Positions 11,001 through 21,149 of a DNA stretch of 64,000 nt are shown here, piece by piece. Source of the stretch: Polaribacter sp. SA4-12 (GTDB lineage Bacteria; Bacteroidota; Bacteroidia; Flavobacteriales; Flavobacteriaceae); contig NZ_CP019334.1 of the NCBI RefSeq assembly GCF_002163675.1, positions 2,585,501 through 2,649,500 on the forward strand, read 5' to 3'. Made by a program: the position numbers and the translations under genes. The notes under the pieces are model-generated. The model was given only the letters and a program-made list of their open reading frames with translations. It searched no databases and was not told where the DNA came from. Each line of letters begins with the position of its first letter. Position 1 is the first letter of the stretch.

Positions 11001-12209
11001 ATATGTTTTATCATTAGATGCATTGATGTGGTCTACTTTAGATGTTTTAATGTCAAAAACATCAATACCTCCACCATCCATCGTAATCCATAATTTATCA
11101 TTAGCACCTTTTACGATACCAGTAACTGATCCTGTTTGTAAAGAATTTGGATTATTTTCTAAGCTTTCTATATTATCAAATTTATCAAATAAATGATCAC
11201 TGACAACAACACCATTATTATAATAACCCATCCATATTCTTTGATTATTATCAACAAATAATGACCAAATTGAATTAGAACGAATACTATTTTTGTCTGC
11301 TTTGTTATATAAATATGTTTTAATTAAAGCTCCTGAAGAACTTAAATGAAAAAGTCCATCGTTTTCAGAACCGATTAATAAAGTATTATCTGCTAACTGA
11401 ACAATAGACAAAATTCGTTTATTAGTAATTGTAAAATTTGAGAAGCTAACGATGTTTTTATCTTTAACTTTAAATTTATAAATTCCATTTCCATAAGACC
11501 CTACTAACAAATTATCTTCAGTATCAACTAACATATACTGAATAGGAATTTCAAAAATAGTAGCAGAAATATCTGCTAAACATTTAGGTTTTATTATTTG
11601 AGAGTTTGCAATATCTACCTCTTTAAGTCCTAAACTAGTTCCTAAAAAAACAGTACCACTTTTGTTAACTTTTATACTATTTACAGAAGGTATACTTCCA
11701 TCTTTTGTTAATAACCTTTTAACTTTTCTTGTTTCTAGATTCAAACTAAAAAGCCCATAATTTCTAGTACCTATGTATAAATTTCCATTATGCTCTAAAA
11801 TACTTAAAACTGAAATATTAACATCTTTTAATTGGCCAACAGATATTTTTTTAAACTGATCTAAATGCCTATCATAAAGGTTTAAACCATCTTCTGTACC
11901 AATCCAAAGGTTATTGTCTTTATCTAAGTATGAAGAAAACACAAGATTACTACTTATAGATGTTGCATCTTCTTGCATAAACTTGTAAGAAGTGTAGTCT
12001 AAACCATCAAACTTATACAAACCAGATCCATTTGTTCCTATCCAAATAAACCCATTATTATCTTGAATAATGGTATAAATACCAACTTTAGAAATACCCT
12101 CTTTTATCGTTTCAAAATTAAAATTTCGCATTTTATTTTGTGCCTCAATATGTACACAGAAAAATGTGCATAAAGACAAAATAAAAGTAATACACCATTT
12201 AAGTTGCAT
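8052..12209 (-). CDS. Hybrid two-component system sensor/regulator (HTCS), one-protein type
   Basis: The 1385-residue HTCS regulator has these domains in order: signal peptide; two seven-blade sensor propellers with many reg_prop repeats (WIGTNGSGLYKFD type) to about residue 690; a Y_Y_Y domain; a membrane span near 800-820; a HisKA domain with His858 in SHEFRTPLTLI; a HATPase domain; a receiver with Asp1184 (LTDVIMPEMDG); and an AraC-type HTH at about 1276-1380. HTCS proteins sense oligosaccharides in the periplasm and activate polysaccharide utilisation loci. It lies 11 bp downstream of the DUF5060 glycosidase gene, so the two are probably cotranscribed. It is the obvious candidate to bind the conserved block in front of the three xylan/xylose operons, including its own. 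Confidence 0.95.
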   Translation of the reverse strand: MQLKWCITFILSLCTFFCVHIEAQNKMRNFNFETIKEGISKVGIYTIIQDNNGFIWIGTNGSGLYKFDGLDYTSYKFMQEDATSISSNLVFSSYLDKDNNLWIGTEDGLNLYDRHLDQFKKISVGQLKDVNISVLSILEHNGNLYIGTRNYGLFSLNLETRKVKRLLTKDGSIPSVNSIKVNKSGTVFLGTSLGLKEVDIANSQIIKPKCLADISATIFEIPIQYMLVDTEDNLLVGSYGNGIYKFKVKDKNIVSFSNFTITNKRILSIVQLADNTLLIGSENDGLFHLSSSGALIKTYLYNKADKNSIRSNSIWSLFVDNNQRIWMGYYNNGVVVSDHLFDKFDNIESLENNPNSLQTGSVTGIVKGANDKLWITMDGGGIDVFDIKTSKVDHINASNDKTYSGLTSNHIQTIFIDSKKNIWAGSWDNGIYILKDGSKKITNINIKNSNGKLLSNAILSITEDKEGIIWIGTFYTGVYTFNPKTNILTNQNSKEFVKYGINTSDVRKILVDIEGSIWLGTTTGLFKINNKEGKFNISSFVKPMAKSNNNQRSSTHILSLYESTDNYIWIGTRGAGLCRFDKKTDEFKWFNKFSGLNEENIASIIEDKKGDIWVSGNSGISKLDTKTNEVVNYTTNDGLLSDDFNFNAALRDEEGKLYFGNYKGVDFFNPKDLSTNSSVPSLYLTGLKIFNKDVVPSEENSPLTKTITETSSIEFNHKQSVFTIKYTGINYTRPEKNQYAYYLEGLEESWNYVGNQRSATYTNLDYGNYVFKLKAANNDGLWNETPLELRIKILPPWWKSNWALASYILLFGLGVLLLNKITRNRIKEKELIKNERTQRIQEEILNKNKLQFFTNISHEFRTPLTLILNPLKDIMRDKDLNLPERVKSKHSTIYRNSDRLFRLINELMDLRKLEFDKVRVRASELNLVDFTKNIVLFFKEEALNRNIFLTLDTEMSSIKTWADQSMLEKIIFNILSNAMKVTPDNGVINVNLIDNDEDYILPLISSTKPVKVVEIVISDTGKGLEKEQVNKIFERFYQVESLNKTYYGGTGIGLEVVSSFVKLHKGEIEVTSKINEGTTFRIILPKGKEHFSKDEIKSFKLEEDFSKKEINFIPENKISGKEEEYENEKIASKKYTILVVEDNTELRNYLKTELSKTYKVLSAINGVEGLKIAEKSFPDVILTDVIMPEMDGFEFCRRIKTDIKTSHIPLLMLTAKARIDDRIEGIEHGSDAYMTKPFDMRLLTLRLSQLITSRKLIFDKYFSEVSGAKENTNATSIDKEFINKVLAYIGENISNSSLSVEELANELNLSKSQSYRKIKSLTGQTPNELLRRIRLERAYQILETGSAFISEVGFKVGFSSASYFTKCFKAHFGKLPTDVVIKEKQ

Positions 12210-12220
12210 AATTTGGAATT

Positions 12221-15079
12221 TTAATTAGGACTAAAATTACTATTTTTTGTTAGAATAAAACGATCCATTTTAAAACCATCTTCTCTCATAGAAAAAGACA
12301 GCACGTATTCTCCTGATTTATCAAAGTTTAAATGAATTGTTTTTTCTGTACCACAATGGTTATCTGGCATTCTTTGTGCAGAAGACCAAGTCCATTTATT
12401 TTTACCATCACACCATTGTATTCTTGCACCACTTTCTTGCCAATTTTCATTAAAACCAACATGTACGCCATTATCTTCTGTACCTGTAGAAAGTGCATTT
12501 ACCCAAATATAATATTTTCCAGGGTTATTTATTTTTATTTTATATGATATAACACCTCCTGTACCAGTAATTGGAAAGAAGTTTTCGCCCAAAATAAGTT
12601 CATCATCATGAGTAACTCTAGTGTCCGGTAAAGCCTCAACATAACTATTTTTATTGGCAGAATTGCTATAATTTCCTTTAGATAAAGCTATACTTATTTT
12701 ATCATTTAAAGATCTTACAACCCAATTTCTTTTTGTGCTATTGTTATTTTTATAATGATAGTTTTCTGCCTCAATTTCTAACATTCCGTCTTTTTCTTCA
12801 AAAGGTTTTGTGTCTGCTAAAGTTTTTAGCAACGAATAATTTTTAGGAGTAAAAGTGATAGAACTCCATCTTCCTCTGGACCATGCCGTTTCATTTCCTT
12901 CAGGAATTAAACCATTTGTAACCGCTTTAGAAGTTACTTCTACGATATCATTTTTACTTAAATAAATGTTATCTATTTGATGACGAACATTTTTAAAAGA
13001 CTCAGAAACTCTAGGGTTTTTAATCGTATCTAAAGCAGTACCATTAATTTTAATTACATAAGATGATTCTCCATCATTTTCTGCGGTAGTTACAAAAGTC
13101 AAATTATAAACTCCTGTAGTTCCTTTAAATTTAGCTATTGCAGTTGCAAATTTGTTTCTATTGTTTTTTTCTGATGCATTAATTGCTAATACATTGTTAG
13201 GGTAATCTTTGTAATAAGACAAGCCCTCTTTTTTTAATAAATCGAAATCTTGAATTGCATTTAAACTGATGATTTTTTGCTCATTTCCTTTCGGACTTTC
13301 TTTTTCCTTTTTGGTTGATTTAATAAGAGCAACCCAATCTTTATCTTTATTTGGCGGAAAACCAATTGATTTTTCACTTCCACCAGTAATTTTTTTAATA
13401 GATCCATTTACCAGTTTCCCTCCAGTTCTTGGGTTATACCATTTAACAGTGTATTTATTTTTTGAACCAAATAAATTGATTTTAGTCTCTTTTACTTTTG
13501 GTAAATAAATAGCATAGGTTTTATCAGTTTCTGCAAAAACATAATCATGTGGATTATCTGTTAAATCATCTGCAGACTGCATTTTATCAAAAGATAAGTA
13601 ATTATTAAAAAAGTCTAATGCATATTTTGTTTGATTCCAAACGTTTTCTCTAGATCTCCAATCTTCACAATTTAAATCATTATGAGCAAATTTATATCCA
13701 AAATACCATTCTACTCCTGCTCCACCAGCCATTAAATTCCCCCATAAAACTTTCTGTCTTATATGATCGTGATTGGGGTCATCTGCATCTGGTTTTGCTC
13801 CAGCATCTGCAGGTCCTATTTCATCTTGAGAAACAACCCAATTCTTCCCTGTTAATTGAGATTCAGCAATCCATTTTTTTGTAATATTATGAATTAAATT
13901 GGGACTAGCTGTTTGCATAGAAGGACCATCTAAAAACTCATAACCTAACAAAGGTTCTAAATACAAATCTTGTTCTTTAGGTATAGAATGTGTGTGCAAA
14001 GCAACAAAATTATGGTACGGATCATGTGTTTTAATATACTTAGCCATCGCTTTTCTATCTTTATCACTTTGCCCTTTTGGAGACCAATGAACCGGTCCAT
14101 TTTCTTCTCCTAAATTCCAAGTAATTGCTAAGTGATGTGCAAATCTTGCAATTAATTCTCTGTAGTATAATTTACGTTGCGTTTTTAATTCGCCAATATC
14201 TAACAGTAATTCATTTTCAGTTTCTTGAGTAACAATATGCAACATCAAACCTAAATTATCCATATGATCAAAGACAATTTCCCATTGATCTAATTTACTT
14301 GTATCAAAACGAGTTCGGTCATTTTTAGTTATCCAAGGCCAAACATCTTTTCCATCTCCTTGTACATTCATTGTTAAGAAATAGACAGAATTCATTCCTT
14401 TAGAAGCTAAATAATTTAGTGCTCCAATAATGTTTTTCCCCTTTCCGTTTTTCCAAGTTGGGTTTCCTTCTTTCCAATCTTTAAAATGCGGTTGATATTT
14501 ATGAGTTGCTGGTGTTTCATCAAACTCATAATATCCCAAAAAGTTTTCTGGACTGTCAGTTCCTCCTTTTAAAAATGGTTTGTTAGATTCTGAATAATAT
14601 AAGTAACGTTTATCTTTATAAACTAATCTTCCATCAGTTCTATTTTTACTTTCATTGATTAAAAAACTGCCACTTTCGTTATCAAAACCAACAGATTCTC
14701 CTGCTTTATCATCATCATTTATAGCAATTTCATTTCCTTTTTTAAAAGAAACTTTATATGTCCATTTACCGATCTTATTTGGCATAAAACGTACTTGCCA
14801 AACTTTTCCTTTTTTTACGCTTGTTTCTGCAGCATTTCCATCAGCAGCAAAAAAACCAGGAATCGTTATTTCTTCATCCCCATTTTTAAAAGTTACATTT
14901 AGTCTATAATTTAAGAACGGATTATCTTCATCATTTTCACTAAATTCTTTGTGATTAAAACTAATTGTTATTTTGTTCCATTTTTCTAAACTCCCCTCAA
15001 TTTTACCTTGAGAAAATAGAGTTAAATTAAAAATAAGTAACAATGAATAGAGAATAATACTTCTTTTATTAATTGACAT
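12221..15079 (-). CDS. DUF5060 domain putative glycoside hydrolase, exported
   Basis: The 952-residue exported protein has a hydrophobic N-terminal signal, then a DUF5060 Ig-like domain at about residues 28-115. Next is a TIM-barrel-like catalytic region with two acidic motifs, TWNLGEENGP and VVSQDEIGPADAG, which look like the acid/base and nucleophile glutamates of a clan GH-A enzyme. A small beta domain of the 'putative collagen-binding' type follows (VKWYNPRTGG), and the C-terminal region from about residue 775 resembles a carbohydrate-binding jelly roll. DUF5060 proteins are uncharacterised or weakly characterised glycosidases. It is the first gene of an operon with the HTCS regulator. 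The operon has the shared xyl promoter block, so a hemicellulose side-chain activity is plausible. Confidence 0.8.
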   Translation of the reverse strand: MSINKRSIILYSLLLIFNLTLFSQGKIEGSLEKWNKITISFNHKEFSENDEDNPFLNYRLNVTFKNGDEEITIPGFFAADGNAAETSVKKGKVWQVRFMPNKIGKWTYKVSFKKGNEIAINDDDKAGESVGFDNESGSFLINESKNRTDGRLVYKDKRYLYYSESNKPFLKGGTDSPENFLGYYEFDETPATHKYQPHFKDWKEGNPTWKNGKGKNIIGALNYLASKGMNSVYFLTMNVQGDGKDVWPWITKNDRTRFDTSKLDQWEIVFDHMDNLGLMLHIVTQETENELLLDIGELKTQRKLYYRELIARFAHHLAITWNLGEENGPVHWSPKGQSDKDRKAMAKYIKTHDPYHNFVALHTHSIPKEQDLYLEPLLGYEFLDGPSMQTASPNLIHNITKKWIAESQLTGKNWVVSQDEIGPADAGAKPDADDPNHDHIRQKVLWGNLMAGGAGVEWYFGYKFAHNDLNCEDWRSRENVWNQTKYALDFFNNYLSFDKMQSADDLTDNPHDYVFAETDKTYAIYLPKVKETKINLFGSKNKYTVKWYNPRTGGKLVNGSIKKITGGSEKSIGFPPNKDKDWVALIKSTKKEKESPKGNEQKIISLNAIQDFDLLKKEGLSYYKDYPNNVLAINASEKNNRNKFATAIAKFKGTTGVYNLTFVTTAENDGESSYVIKINGTALDTIKNPRVSESFKNVRHQIDNIYLSKNDIVEVTSKAVTNGLIPEGNETAWSRGRWSSITFTPKNYSLLKTLADTKPFEEKDGMLEIEAENYHYKNNNSTKRNWVVRSLNDKISIALSKGNYSNSANKNSYVEALPDTRVTHDDELILGENFFPITGTGGVISYKIKINNPGKYYIWVNALSTGTEDNGVHVGFNENWQESGARIQWCDGKNKWTWSSAQRMPDNHCGTEKTIHLNFDKSGEYVLSFSMREDGFKMDRFILTKNSNFSPN

Positions 15080-15202
15080 AAACTAAAAATTAAATTGTAT
15101 ATGATTAGATCATTGGTAAAATGATGAAGATAAATATTTATTCTCTTTAATTGCTTTTTCTGTGTCTATAAAATGAATAATTCCTCAACCTTCTATAAAA
15201 AA

Positions 15203-15257
15203 TAAAATTACACTTAAACTAAATTTAGTAATAACAAAAAACGTGCATGATGTGTTA
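15203..15257 (-). promoter_or_regulatory. Predicted promoter and activator site of the DUF5060-HTCS operon
   Basis: The plus-strand block GCATGATGTGTTA (15245..15257) lies 34 bp from TAATTTTA (minus strand, 15203..15210), a near-match to the -7 element. The surrounding 70 bp (15201..15270) is 62/70 identical to 22702..22771 in front of xylB. The leader to the ATG at 15079 is about 115 nt. Confidence 0.7.
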
Positions 15258-15332
15258 TAGATTAAGCAAATATTTAAATTAATATTAATTTATCATTTAT
15301 CAGATTTTCTGCTTAATTATTATTCCATAAAA

Positions 15333-15364
15333 AAAGGGTAAACTCTAAATAGAATTTACCCTTT
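15333..15364 (-). terminator. Terminator of the xylose operon
   Basis: Near-perfect inverted repeat AAAGGGTAAA / TTTACCCTTT, followed on the minus strand by seven T. It lies 26 bp beyond the transaldolase stop codon and separates that operon from the DUF5060-HTCS promoter. Confidence 0.85.
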
Positions 15365-15390
15365 ACTTTTTCATAACAATACTCTCAATA

Positions 15391-16044
15391 CTAATTTCCT
15401 TTCTTGTAATCTTCTAAAAATTTTGCTAAACCACTATCTGTTAATGGGTGATTTAATAAACCTGTAATTGATGATAAAGGCCCTGTCATTACATCAGATC
15501 CTAATTTAGCACAATTAATAACGTGCATTGTATTTCTTACAGATGCTGCTAAAATTTTAGATTTAAATCCATAATTATCATAAATTAATCTCATTTCTGA
15601 AATTAGATTTAAACCATCCGTAGAAATATCGTCTAATCTTCCTAAAAACGGAGAAACATACGTTGCTCCTGCTTTTGCAGCCAATAATGCTTGACCAGCT
15701 GAAAATATTAACGTTACATTCGTTTTAATTCCTTTATCAGAAAAATATTTACACGCTTTTACGCCATCTGCAATCATAGGTAATTTCACTACAATTTGTG
15801 GGTGCAAAGCAGCTAACTCTTCTCCTTGTTTGATCATTCCATCATAATCTGTAGCAATTACTTCTGCAGAAACATCTCCTTCTACAATATCACAAATCTT
15901 TTTGTAATGATTTAAGATATTTTCAGCACCTGTAATTCCTTCTTTTGCCATTAAAGATGGATTTGTTGTTACGCCATCTAAAACCCCTAAAGCTTCTGCT
16001 TCTGCAATATCATTCAGATTTGCTGTGTCTATAAAAAATTTCAT
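15391..16044 (-). CDS. fsa: Transaldolase / fructose-6-phosphate aldolase-like (TalC family)
   Basis: The 217-residue protein is the short transaldolase type. It begins [13 protein letters not shown] and contains [14 protein letters not shown], the Schiff-base lysine segment [12 protein letters not shown] (Lys near 86), [19 protein letters not shown] and [11 protein letters not shown]. Short members include true transaldolases and fructose-6-phosphate aldolases, which sequence alone separates poorly. It is the last gene of the xylB-xylA-transporter-tkt operon, 10 bp after transketolase. There it would complete the non-oxidative pentose phosphate steps that turn xylulose 5-phosphate into glycolytic intermediates. 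This context favours transaldolase activity over the aldolase reaction. Confidence 0.93.
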   Translation of the reverse strand: MKFFIDTANLNDIAEAEALGVLDGVTTNPSLMAKEGITGAENILNHYKKICDIVEGDVSAEVIATDYDGMIKQGEELAALHPQIVVKLPMIADGVKACKYFSDKGIKTNVTLIFSAGQALLAAKAGATYVSPFLGRLDDISTDGLNLISEMRLIYDNYGFKSKILAASVRNTMHVINCAKLGSDVMTGPLSSITGLLNHPLTDSGLAKFLEDYKKGN

Positions 16045-16054
16045 ACTTCTAGTT

Positions 16055-18094
16055 TTATACTGTTTTTAAATATTCTAATACTTGTTGGCTTACTTTTTCT
16101 CCTGTAAAACCAAATTTATCATCTAAGATTGTTGCTGGTGCTGAATAACCAAAATGGTCTAATCCAAATACTTTACCATTGTCACCAACTAAACCTTCTA
16201 AGTTTACGGGTAAACCTGCTGTCAATCCAAATAAAGGCTTGCTTTTAGGAATAATACTATTTTGATATTCTTTAGATTGTAATCTAAATACTCCTTCAGA
16301 AATTACAGAAGCAATACTTACTTTTAATCCGTTTTCTGCTTCTAAAATTGCTGCGGCTTCAACTAAAGTTGCTACTTCAGATCCATTTGCAACTAATACT
16401 ACATCAGGATTTTCTACTTCTTTTACTAAATAACCTCCTTTTTCAGCAGCTAAAGCTTCTTGATATCTTGATGATGCTCCTTTTGTGGGTAAATCTTTAA
16501 TTCCTTGTCTAGAAAGAATTAATCCTGTTGGTGTATTTTTATTTTCTAAAGCCATTTTCCAAGCCACACTTGTTTCTGCTGAATCTGCAGGTCGTAATGC
16601 CAAGAAACTTGGATTTCCACTATGGTTTTTTAATTTCTCTAACAAACGAATTTGCGCTTCTTGTTCTACAGGTTGATGTGTTGGCCCATCTTCTCCAACT
16701 CTAAAAGCATCATGTGTCCAAACATATTTTACACCTAATTCTTGAATTCCACTTAAACGAATCGCTGGTTTCATATAATCTGAAAACACGAAAAACGTAG
16801 CAACTACAGGAATAATTCCACCATGTAAAGCAATACCATTTGCAATACAAGACATTGTTAATTCTGCAACTCCTGCTTGTAAAAATGATCCGCTAAAATC
16901 TCCTTTTTTAAGTGCGTGTGTTTTCTTTAAGAATCCATCTGTTTTATCAGAATTTGATAAATCCGCAGAAGAAACAATCATGTTTTCTACATTCTCAGCT
17001 AAATATGCCAATACTCCGGATGAAGCTGCTCTTGACGCTAAGCCAGATTTATGTTCAATTCCTTCAAAATCTAACTCTGGTAATTCACCTGATAAAAAGA
17101 AATCTAATTTTTTAGCTTTATCCGGATAAGCATCTCTCCAAATAGAAATATTAACTTTTTTGTCTCTTGCTTCTACTATTTTTCTTTGTAATAAATTCTG
17201 ATAAAATTCACTTACATCTTCATAAATATCAAAAGGACTTTCTGGATTTGCTCCTAAATTTAATAAGGTTTTTGTATAATCTGCTCCTGATGCTCCAATT
17301 GGTTGTCCGTGTAATTCACATTCACCTTCAAAAGTTTTTCCTTCGGATGTTACACATCCTTTCCCCATAATGGTTTTACCAATAATTAAGGTTGGTTTTT
17401 CAGTTTCGTTATTCGCATCTTTTAATGCTTTTCTTATTTCATCATGATTATGTCCATCAATAGTGACCACTTTCCAACCCCAAGCTTTGTACTTCATTTC
17501 TGTATCTTCAGAAGTAACTTCATCAGTTGGCGTAGATAATTGGATGTCATTCGAATCGTAAAACATAATAAAATTGTTCAATCCTAAATGACCTGCAATT
17601 CTTCCTGCTCCTTGAGAAATTTCTTCTTGAACTCCTCCATCTGAAATAAAACCATAGATCTTATGATCCATCCAACCTCCAAAACGAGATTTTAAGAATT
17701 TTGCAGCAATTGCTGCACCAACTCCCATGGTATGACCTTGACCTAAGGGTCCAGATGTATTTTCTATTCCTCTTGCAACATCTACTTCTGGATGTCCAGG
17801 TGTGATAGAACCCCATTGTCTGAAATTAGCAACATCTTCTTTTTCGTAATTTCCTAAAAGATAATATTGCGCATACATTAAAGTTGATAAATGACCAGCA
17901 TCCATAAAAAAACGATCTCTGAATGCCCAAGTCATATCAGATGGATCGAAGTTAAAGAATTCTGAATATAAGATGTGCATAAAATCTGCACCTCCCATTG
18001 GTCCTCCAGGATGCCCTGAGTTTGCTTTTTCTACCATTGCAACTGCTAACGCTCTTATATTGTCAGCCGATTGTTGGTCAATTTTTGTATTCAT
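16055..18094 (-). CDS. tkt: Transketolase
   Basis: A full-length 679-residue transketolase. The N-terminal thiamine diphosphate domain has [30 protein letters not shown] and the metal/cofactor motif region [20 protein letters not shown]. The central pyrimidine-binding domain has [19 protein letters not shown] at about residues 450-470, followed by the C-terminal domain. It transfers two-carbon units between xylulose 5-phosphate and aldose phosphates. It sits between the sugar transporter (64 bp) and the transaldolase (10 bp) in the xylose operon. A dedicated catabolic copy is likely, but whether another tkt exists in the genome cannot be seen here. Confidence 0.97.
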   Translation of the reverse strand: MNTKIDQQSADNIRALAVAMVEKANSGHPGGPMGGADFMHILYSEFFNFDPSDMTWAFRDRFFMDAGHLSTLMYAQYYLLGNYEKEDVANFRQWGSITPGHPEVDVARGIENTSGPLGQGHTMGVGAAIAAKFLKSRFGGWMDHKIYGFISDGGVQEEISQGAGRIAGHLGLNNFIMFYDSNDIQLSTPTDEVTSEDTEMKYKAWGWKVVTIDGHNHDEIRKALKDANNETEKPTLIIGKTIMGKGCVTSEGKTFEGECELHGQPIGASGADYTKTLLNLGANPESPFDIYEDVSEFYQNLLQRKIVEARDKKVNISIWRDAYPDKAKKLDFFLSGELPELDFEGIEHKSGLASRAASSGVLAYLAENVENMIVSSADLSNSDKTDGFLKKTHALKKGDFSGSFLQAGVAELTMSCIANGIALHGGIIPVVATFFVFSDYMKPAIRLSGIQELGVKYVWTHDAFRVGEDGPTHQPVEQEAQIRLLEKLKNHSGNPSFLALRPADSAETSVAWKMALENKNTPTGLILSRQGIKDLPTKGASSRYQEALAAEKGGYLVKEVENPDVVLVANGSEVATLVEAAAILEAENGLKVSIASVISEGVFRLQSKEYQNSIIPKSKPLFGLTAGLPVNLEGLVGDNGKVFGLDHFGYSAPATILDDKFGFTGEKVSQQVLEYLKTV

Positions 18095-18158
18095 TTTTTT
18101 TAATTTTATAAATTAACCCAATTGATTATGTTGTTTTTCAATTGGAATTTTTTTTTAA

Positions 18159-19583
18159 TTATTTCTTTTTCCAAAGACCTTCCATTTCTTCTAAAGTTTT
18201 ACCCTTCGTTTCTGGAACATATTTCATTATAAATAACATTGCTAAGACACTCATAACACCATATAACCAATAAGCAAAACCATGATTAAATAGTCTTGTT
18301 AAATAGGAATTATCGTTCATCATTGGAAATGTTAAAGATACTAAATAATTAGAAATCCATTGTGCTGCAACTGCAATTGCTAAGGCTCTTCCTCTAATTT
18401 TATTTGGAAAAATTTCTGCTAATAAAACCCAAGCAACTGGCCCCCAACTCATCGCAAAACTTGCAACATACAACATCATACAAAACAATGCTAAATAGCC
18501 TGTAGCACCAGAGAAAAAGACGAAACCTAAAGAGATCATAGCGACTGCCATACCTGCAGCTCCAATAATCATTAATGGTTTTCTACCATATTTATCTACA
18601 GTATTTACAGCAATAATAGTAAATAAAAAGTTTACAATACCTACAAGAATCGTCATTAATAAAGCACTATCTGTACCTGATGAAATTGTTTTAAAAATTT
18701 CTGGTGCATAATATAAAACGACATTGATACCTACAAACTGTTGAAAAACTGAAATTAAAACTCCTATGATAATTACAAACCAACCAAAAGATAAAATATG
18801 TCCTGAAGATTTTTCATTCATAGAAACTTCTATTTCAGACAAAATTTTATTCCCTTCTACTTCACCATTCACTTTAATTAAAACCTCTAAAGCTTCTGCT
18901 GGTTTATTTTTTAGCATTAAAGAACGAGGTGTGTCTGGTACAAAGAACAATAATCCTAAAAATAATCCTGCAGGAATTACTTCTGATGCAAACATCCATC
19001 TCCAACCAACAGTATTCAACCATTCGTCAGAACCACCACTTCTAGATATAAAGTAGTTTACAAAATAAACCACCATAAAACCACCAACAATAGCTAGTTG
19101 GTTAAATGAAATTAATTTACCTCTACTATTAGCTGGTGCAATTTCTGCAATATAAAGAGGTGATAGCATTGATGCTAAACCTACTCCAATTCCTCCAATA
19201 ATTCTATACACAATAAATATTGTTGAATACGTATGGTCTAACTCACCTAAAGTACCAATAAACATTTCTGGCATTGCAGAACCTAAGGCTGAAATTAAAA
19301 ATAAAATTGCAGCAAGCACTAATCCTTTTTTTCTTCCTAGTTTTTTACTTACTAATCCTCCAAAAACACCACCAATAATACAACCTATTAATGCACTAGA
19401 AACTAAAAAACCTTTATATGCACTCGCAGCTGTTTCTGATAAACCTTTTGGCATTACAAAAAAACTATCTAAAGAACCTACAGTTCCTGAAATTACACCT
19501 GTATCATATCCAAATAGTAAGCCTCCTAAAGTGGCGACTAATGTTAATTTAATAAGATATCCTGAATTTGTTGATTTCCCCAT
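18159..19583 (-). CDS. xylE: MFS sugar porter, probable D-xylose:H+ symporter
   Basis: The 474-residue protein has twelve predicted membrane spans and the sugar porter signatures: GYDTGVISG in span 1, KKLGRKKGLVL, VYRIIGGIGVGLASMLSPLYIAEIAP (read in pieces), FVPDTPRSLM after span 6, QQFVGINVVLYYAPEIF in span 7 and VPETKGKTLEEME at the C-terminus. These match XylE/GLUT-type transporters. Its place between xylA and tkt makes D-xylose the likely substrate. A terminator-like hairpin precedes it (19634..19672), so its expression may be lower than that of xylB and xylA. Glucose or arabinose transport cannot be excluded. Confidence 0.9.
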   Translation of the reverse strand: MGKSTNSGYLIKLTLVATLGGLLFGYDTGVISGTVGSLDSFFVMPKGLSETAASAYKGFLVSSALIGCIIGGVFGGLVSKKLGRKKGLVLAAILFLISALGSAMPEMFIGTLGELDHTYSTIFIVYRIIGGIGVGLASMLSPLYIAEIAPANSRGKLISFNQLAIVGGFMVVYFVNYFISRSGGSDEWLNTVGWRWMFASEVIPAGLFLGLLFFVPDTPRSLMLKNKPAEALEVLIKVNGEVEGNKILSEIEVSMNEKSSGHILSFGWFVIIIGVLISVFQQFVGINVVLYYAPEIFKTISSGTDSALLMTILVGIVNFLFTIIAVNTVDKYGRKPLMIIGAAGMAVAMISLGFVFFSGATGYLALFCMMLYVASFAMSWGPVAWVLLAEIFPNKIRGRALAIAVAAQWISNYLVSLTFPMMNDNSYLTRLFNHGFAYWLYGVMSVLAMLFIMKYVPETKGKTLEEMEGLWKKK

Positions 19584-19633
19584 AGTTTTGTCTAAGTTAG
19601 TTTTTTAAGTTTTTGTTAAAACTGAGTTTTATT

Positions 19634-19672
19634 AAAAAGACCTTTCAAATTTAAAATATGAAAGGTCTTTTT
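19634..19672 (-). terminator. Intra-operon terminator/attenuator between xylA and the transporter
   Basis: Stem AAAAAGACCTTTCA / TGAAAGGTCTTTTT with an 11-base loop and U-rich flanks on both strands, 5 bp after the xylA stop codon. The same stem sequence recurs at 31983..32021 after the Crp gene. Because the transporter continues on the same strand with no clear promoter, partial read-through is likely. Confidence 0.75.
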
Positions 19673-19676
19673 GGTT

Positions 19677-20993
19677 TTAGATATGCTGATTGATTATGTT
19701 TTCAAATAATTCTTGTTTACCACTCTGAAGTGTTAATTCTCCATTTTCTTGAGCGATTTTATACAAGTCTGAAAGTTCTAATTTCCCTCCTTCAAAATCT
19801 TTTCCTTTTCCTGCGTCAAAAGAACTATATCTTTGTTCTCTTAATGAATTGTAAGCAGAAGAAGTCATAATTTTATCTGCAGTCAATAATGCTCTTGCAA
19901 ACGTATCTGCTCCACCAATATGCGCGTGAAAAACATCTTCCATATCAGTTGAATTTCTTCTAATTTTTGCATCAAAATTAACGCCACCTCCTTGTAAACC
20001 TCCAGCTTCTAAAAAGACTAACATTGCTTCTGTAGTTTCTTGAATGTTGTTTGGAAATTGGTCTGTATCCCAACCATTTTGGTAATCTCCTCTGTTTGCA
20101 TCAATACTTCCTAACATTCCTGCTTTGGCAGCAACAGCCATTTCGTGTTGCATTGTATGTTGCGCTAAAGTTGCGTGGTTTACTTCAATATTCATTTTGA
20201 AATCTTTGTCTAAACCGTATTCTTTTAAGAATCCGATTGCAGTAGCTGAATCAAAATCGTATTGATGTTTCATCGGCTCCATTGGTTTTGGCTCTATAAA
20301 GAAAGTTCCTTTAAAACCTTGTGCTCTTGCATAATCTCTTGCCATGGTTAAGAACTGCCCCATATGATCTAATTCACGTCCCATATCTGTATTTAATAAA
20401 GACATGTAACCTTCTCTTCCTCCCCAAAAAACATAATTCTCTCCTCCTAACTTAATAGTTGCGTCAATAGCCAATTTAACTTGACCACCAGCTCTTGCAA
20501 CTACATCAAAATCTGGATTTGTAGAAGCTCCATTCATATAACGTGGATTTGAAAAACAGTTTGCTGTTCCCCATAATAATTTTACGCCAGTTTCTGCTTG
20601 TTTCCCTTTGATGTAATCTGTAATGGTATCTAATCTTCTTTCAGATTCTGCGAATGTTGCTCCTTCTTGAACTAAATCATAATCGTGAAAACAGAAATAG
20701 TCAAATCCCATTTTGTTAATGAATTCGAATGCTGCATCTGCTTTGTCTTTTGCTGCTTGAATTGGATCTGATGCTTTATCCCATGCAAAACTTTGTGTTC
20801 CTGGTCCAAAAGGATCTCCTCCTTGTCCACAGAATGTATGCCAATAAGCTATTGCAAATCTAAAATGCTCACGCATTGTTTTTCCTGCAACTACTTGGTC
20901 TGGATTATAATATTTATAAGCCATTGGGTTGTCTGACTCTTTTCCTTCGAATTGTATTTTGTTGATTCCTTTAAAATATTCTTTATTTGCCAT
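19677..20993 (-). CDS. xylA: Xylose isomerase
   Basis: The 438-residue class II xylose isomerase interconverts D-xylose and D-xylulose in the cytoplasm. Visible signatures are the catalytic FCFHDYDLV near residue 100, the metal-binding [15 protein letters not shown] (class Glu and Lys), [18 protein letters not shown], and [19 protein letters not shown], which carries metal-ligand aspartates. The length matches the family. It follows xylB by 156 bp; that gap contains a palindromic repeat element (21051..21144). It is the second gene of the pentose operon. Confidence 0.98.
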   Translation of the reverse strand: MANKEYFKGINKIQFEGKESDNPMAYKYYNPDQVVAGKTMREHFRFAIAYWHTFCGQGGDPFGPGTQSFAWDKASDPIQAAKDKADAAFEFINKMGFDYFCFHDYDLVQEGATFAESERRLDTITDYIKGKQAETGVKLLWGTANCFSNPRYMNGASTNPDFDVVARAGGQVKLAIDATIKLGGENYVFWGGREGYMSLLNTDMGRELDHMGQFLTMARDYARAQGFKGTFFIEPKPMEPMKHQYDFDSATAIGFLKEYGLDKDFKMNIEVNHATLAQHTMQHEMAVAAKAGMLGSIDANRGDYQNGWDTDQFPNNIQETTEAMLVFLEAGGLQGGGVNFDAKIRRNSTDMEDVFHAHIGGADTFARALLTADKIMTSSAYNSLREQRYSSFDAGKGKDFEGGKLELSDLYKIAQENGELTLQSGKQELFENIINQHI

Positions 20994-21050
20994 TTTGATA
21001 AATGTTTAATTATATATGTTTAATCGTTTATTTCTTGTAAGTACTGCTTT

Positions 21051-21144
21051 TGCGTTAGGGATTGAAGCATCTGTTTGAGCTCTTTTTTACTTTTTTAAGT
21101 AAAAAAAGCGAGTGCGTAAAGCCCGACCTTTTTAGGGAACGCCC
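21051..21144 (+). repeat. Palindromic intergenic repeat, family 1 copy A
   Basis: About 94 bp between xylB and xylA. It begins TGCGTTAGGGATTGAA, contains a T-run/A-run hairpin, then GTAAAGCCCGACC, and ends with GGGAACGCCC. The ends are partial inverted repeats. Copies B (29015..29101, inverted) and C (60083..60171) share both ends and the GAAAGCCCGACC-type core, while the hairpin bases differ. Confidence 0.8.
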
Positions 21145-21149
21145 AAAAA

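Noticed and set aside
16912..17370. Open frames on the plus strand opposite transketolase and other large genes
   Set aside because: They are low-complexity, Leu- and Phe-rich antisense shadows of well-supported genes with no start signals or family features.
21051..21144. Insertion sequence or CRISPR remnant
   Set aside because: There is no transposase frame, and the three copies are scattered single elements with no regular spacers.
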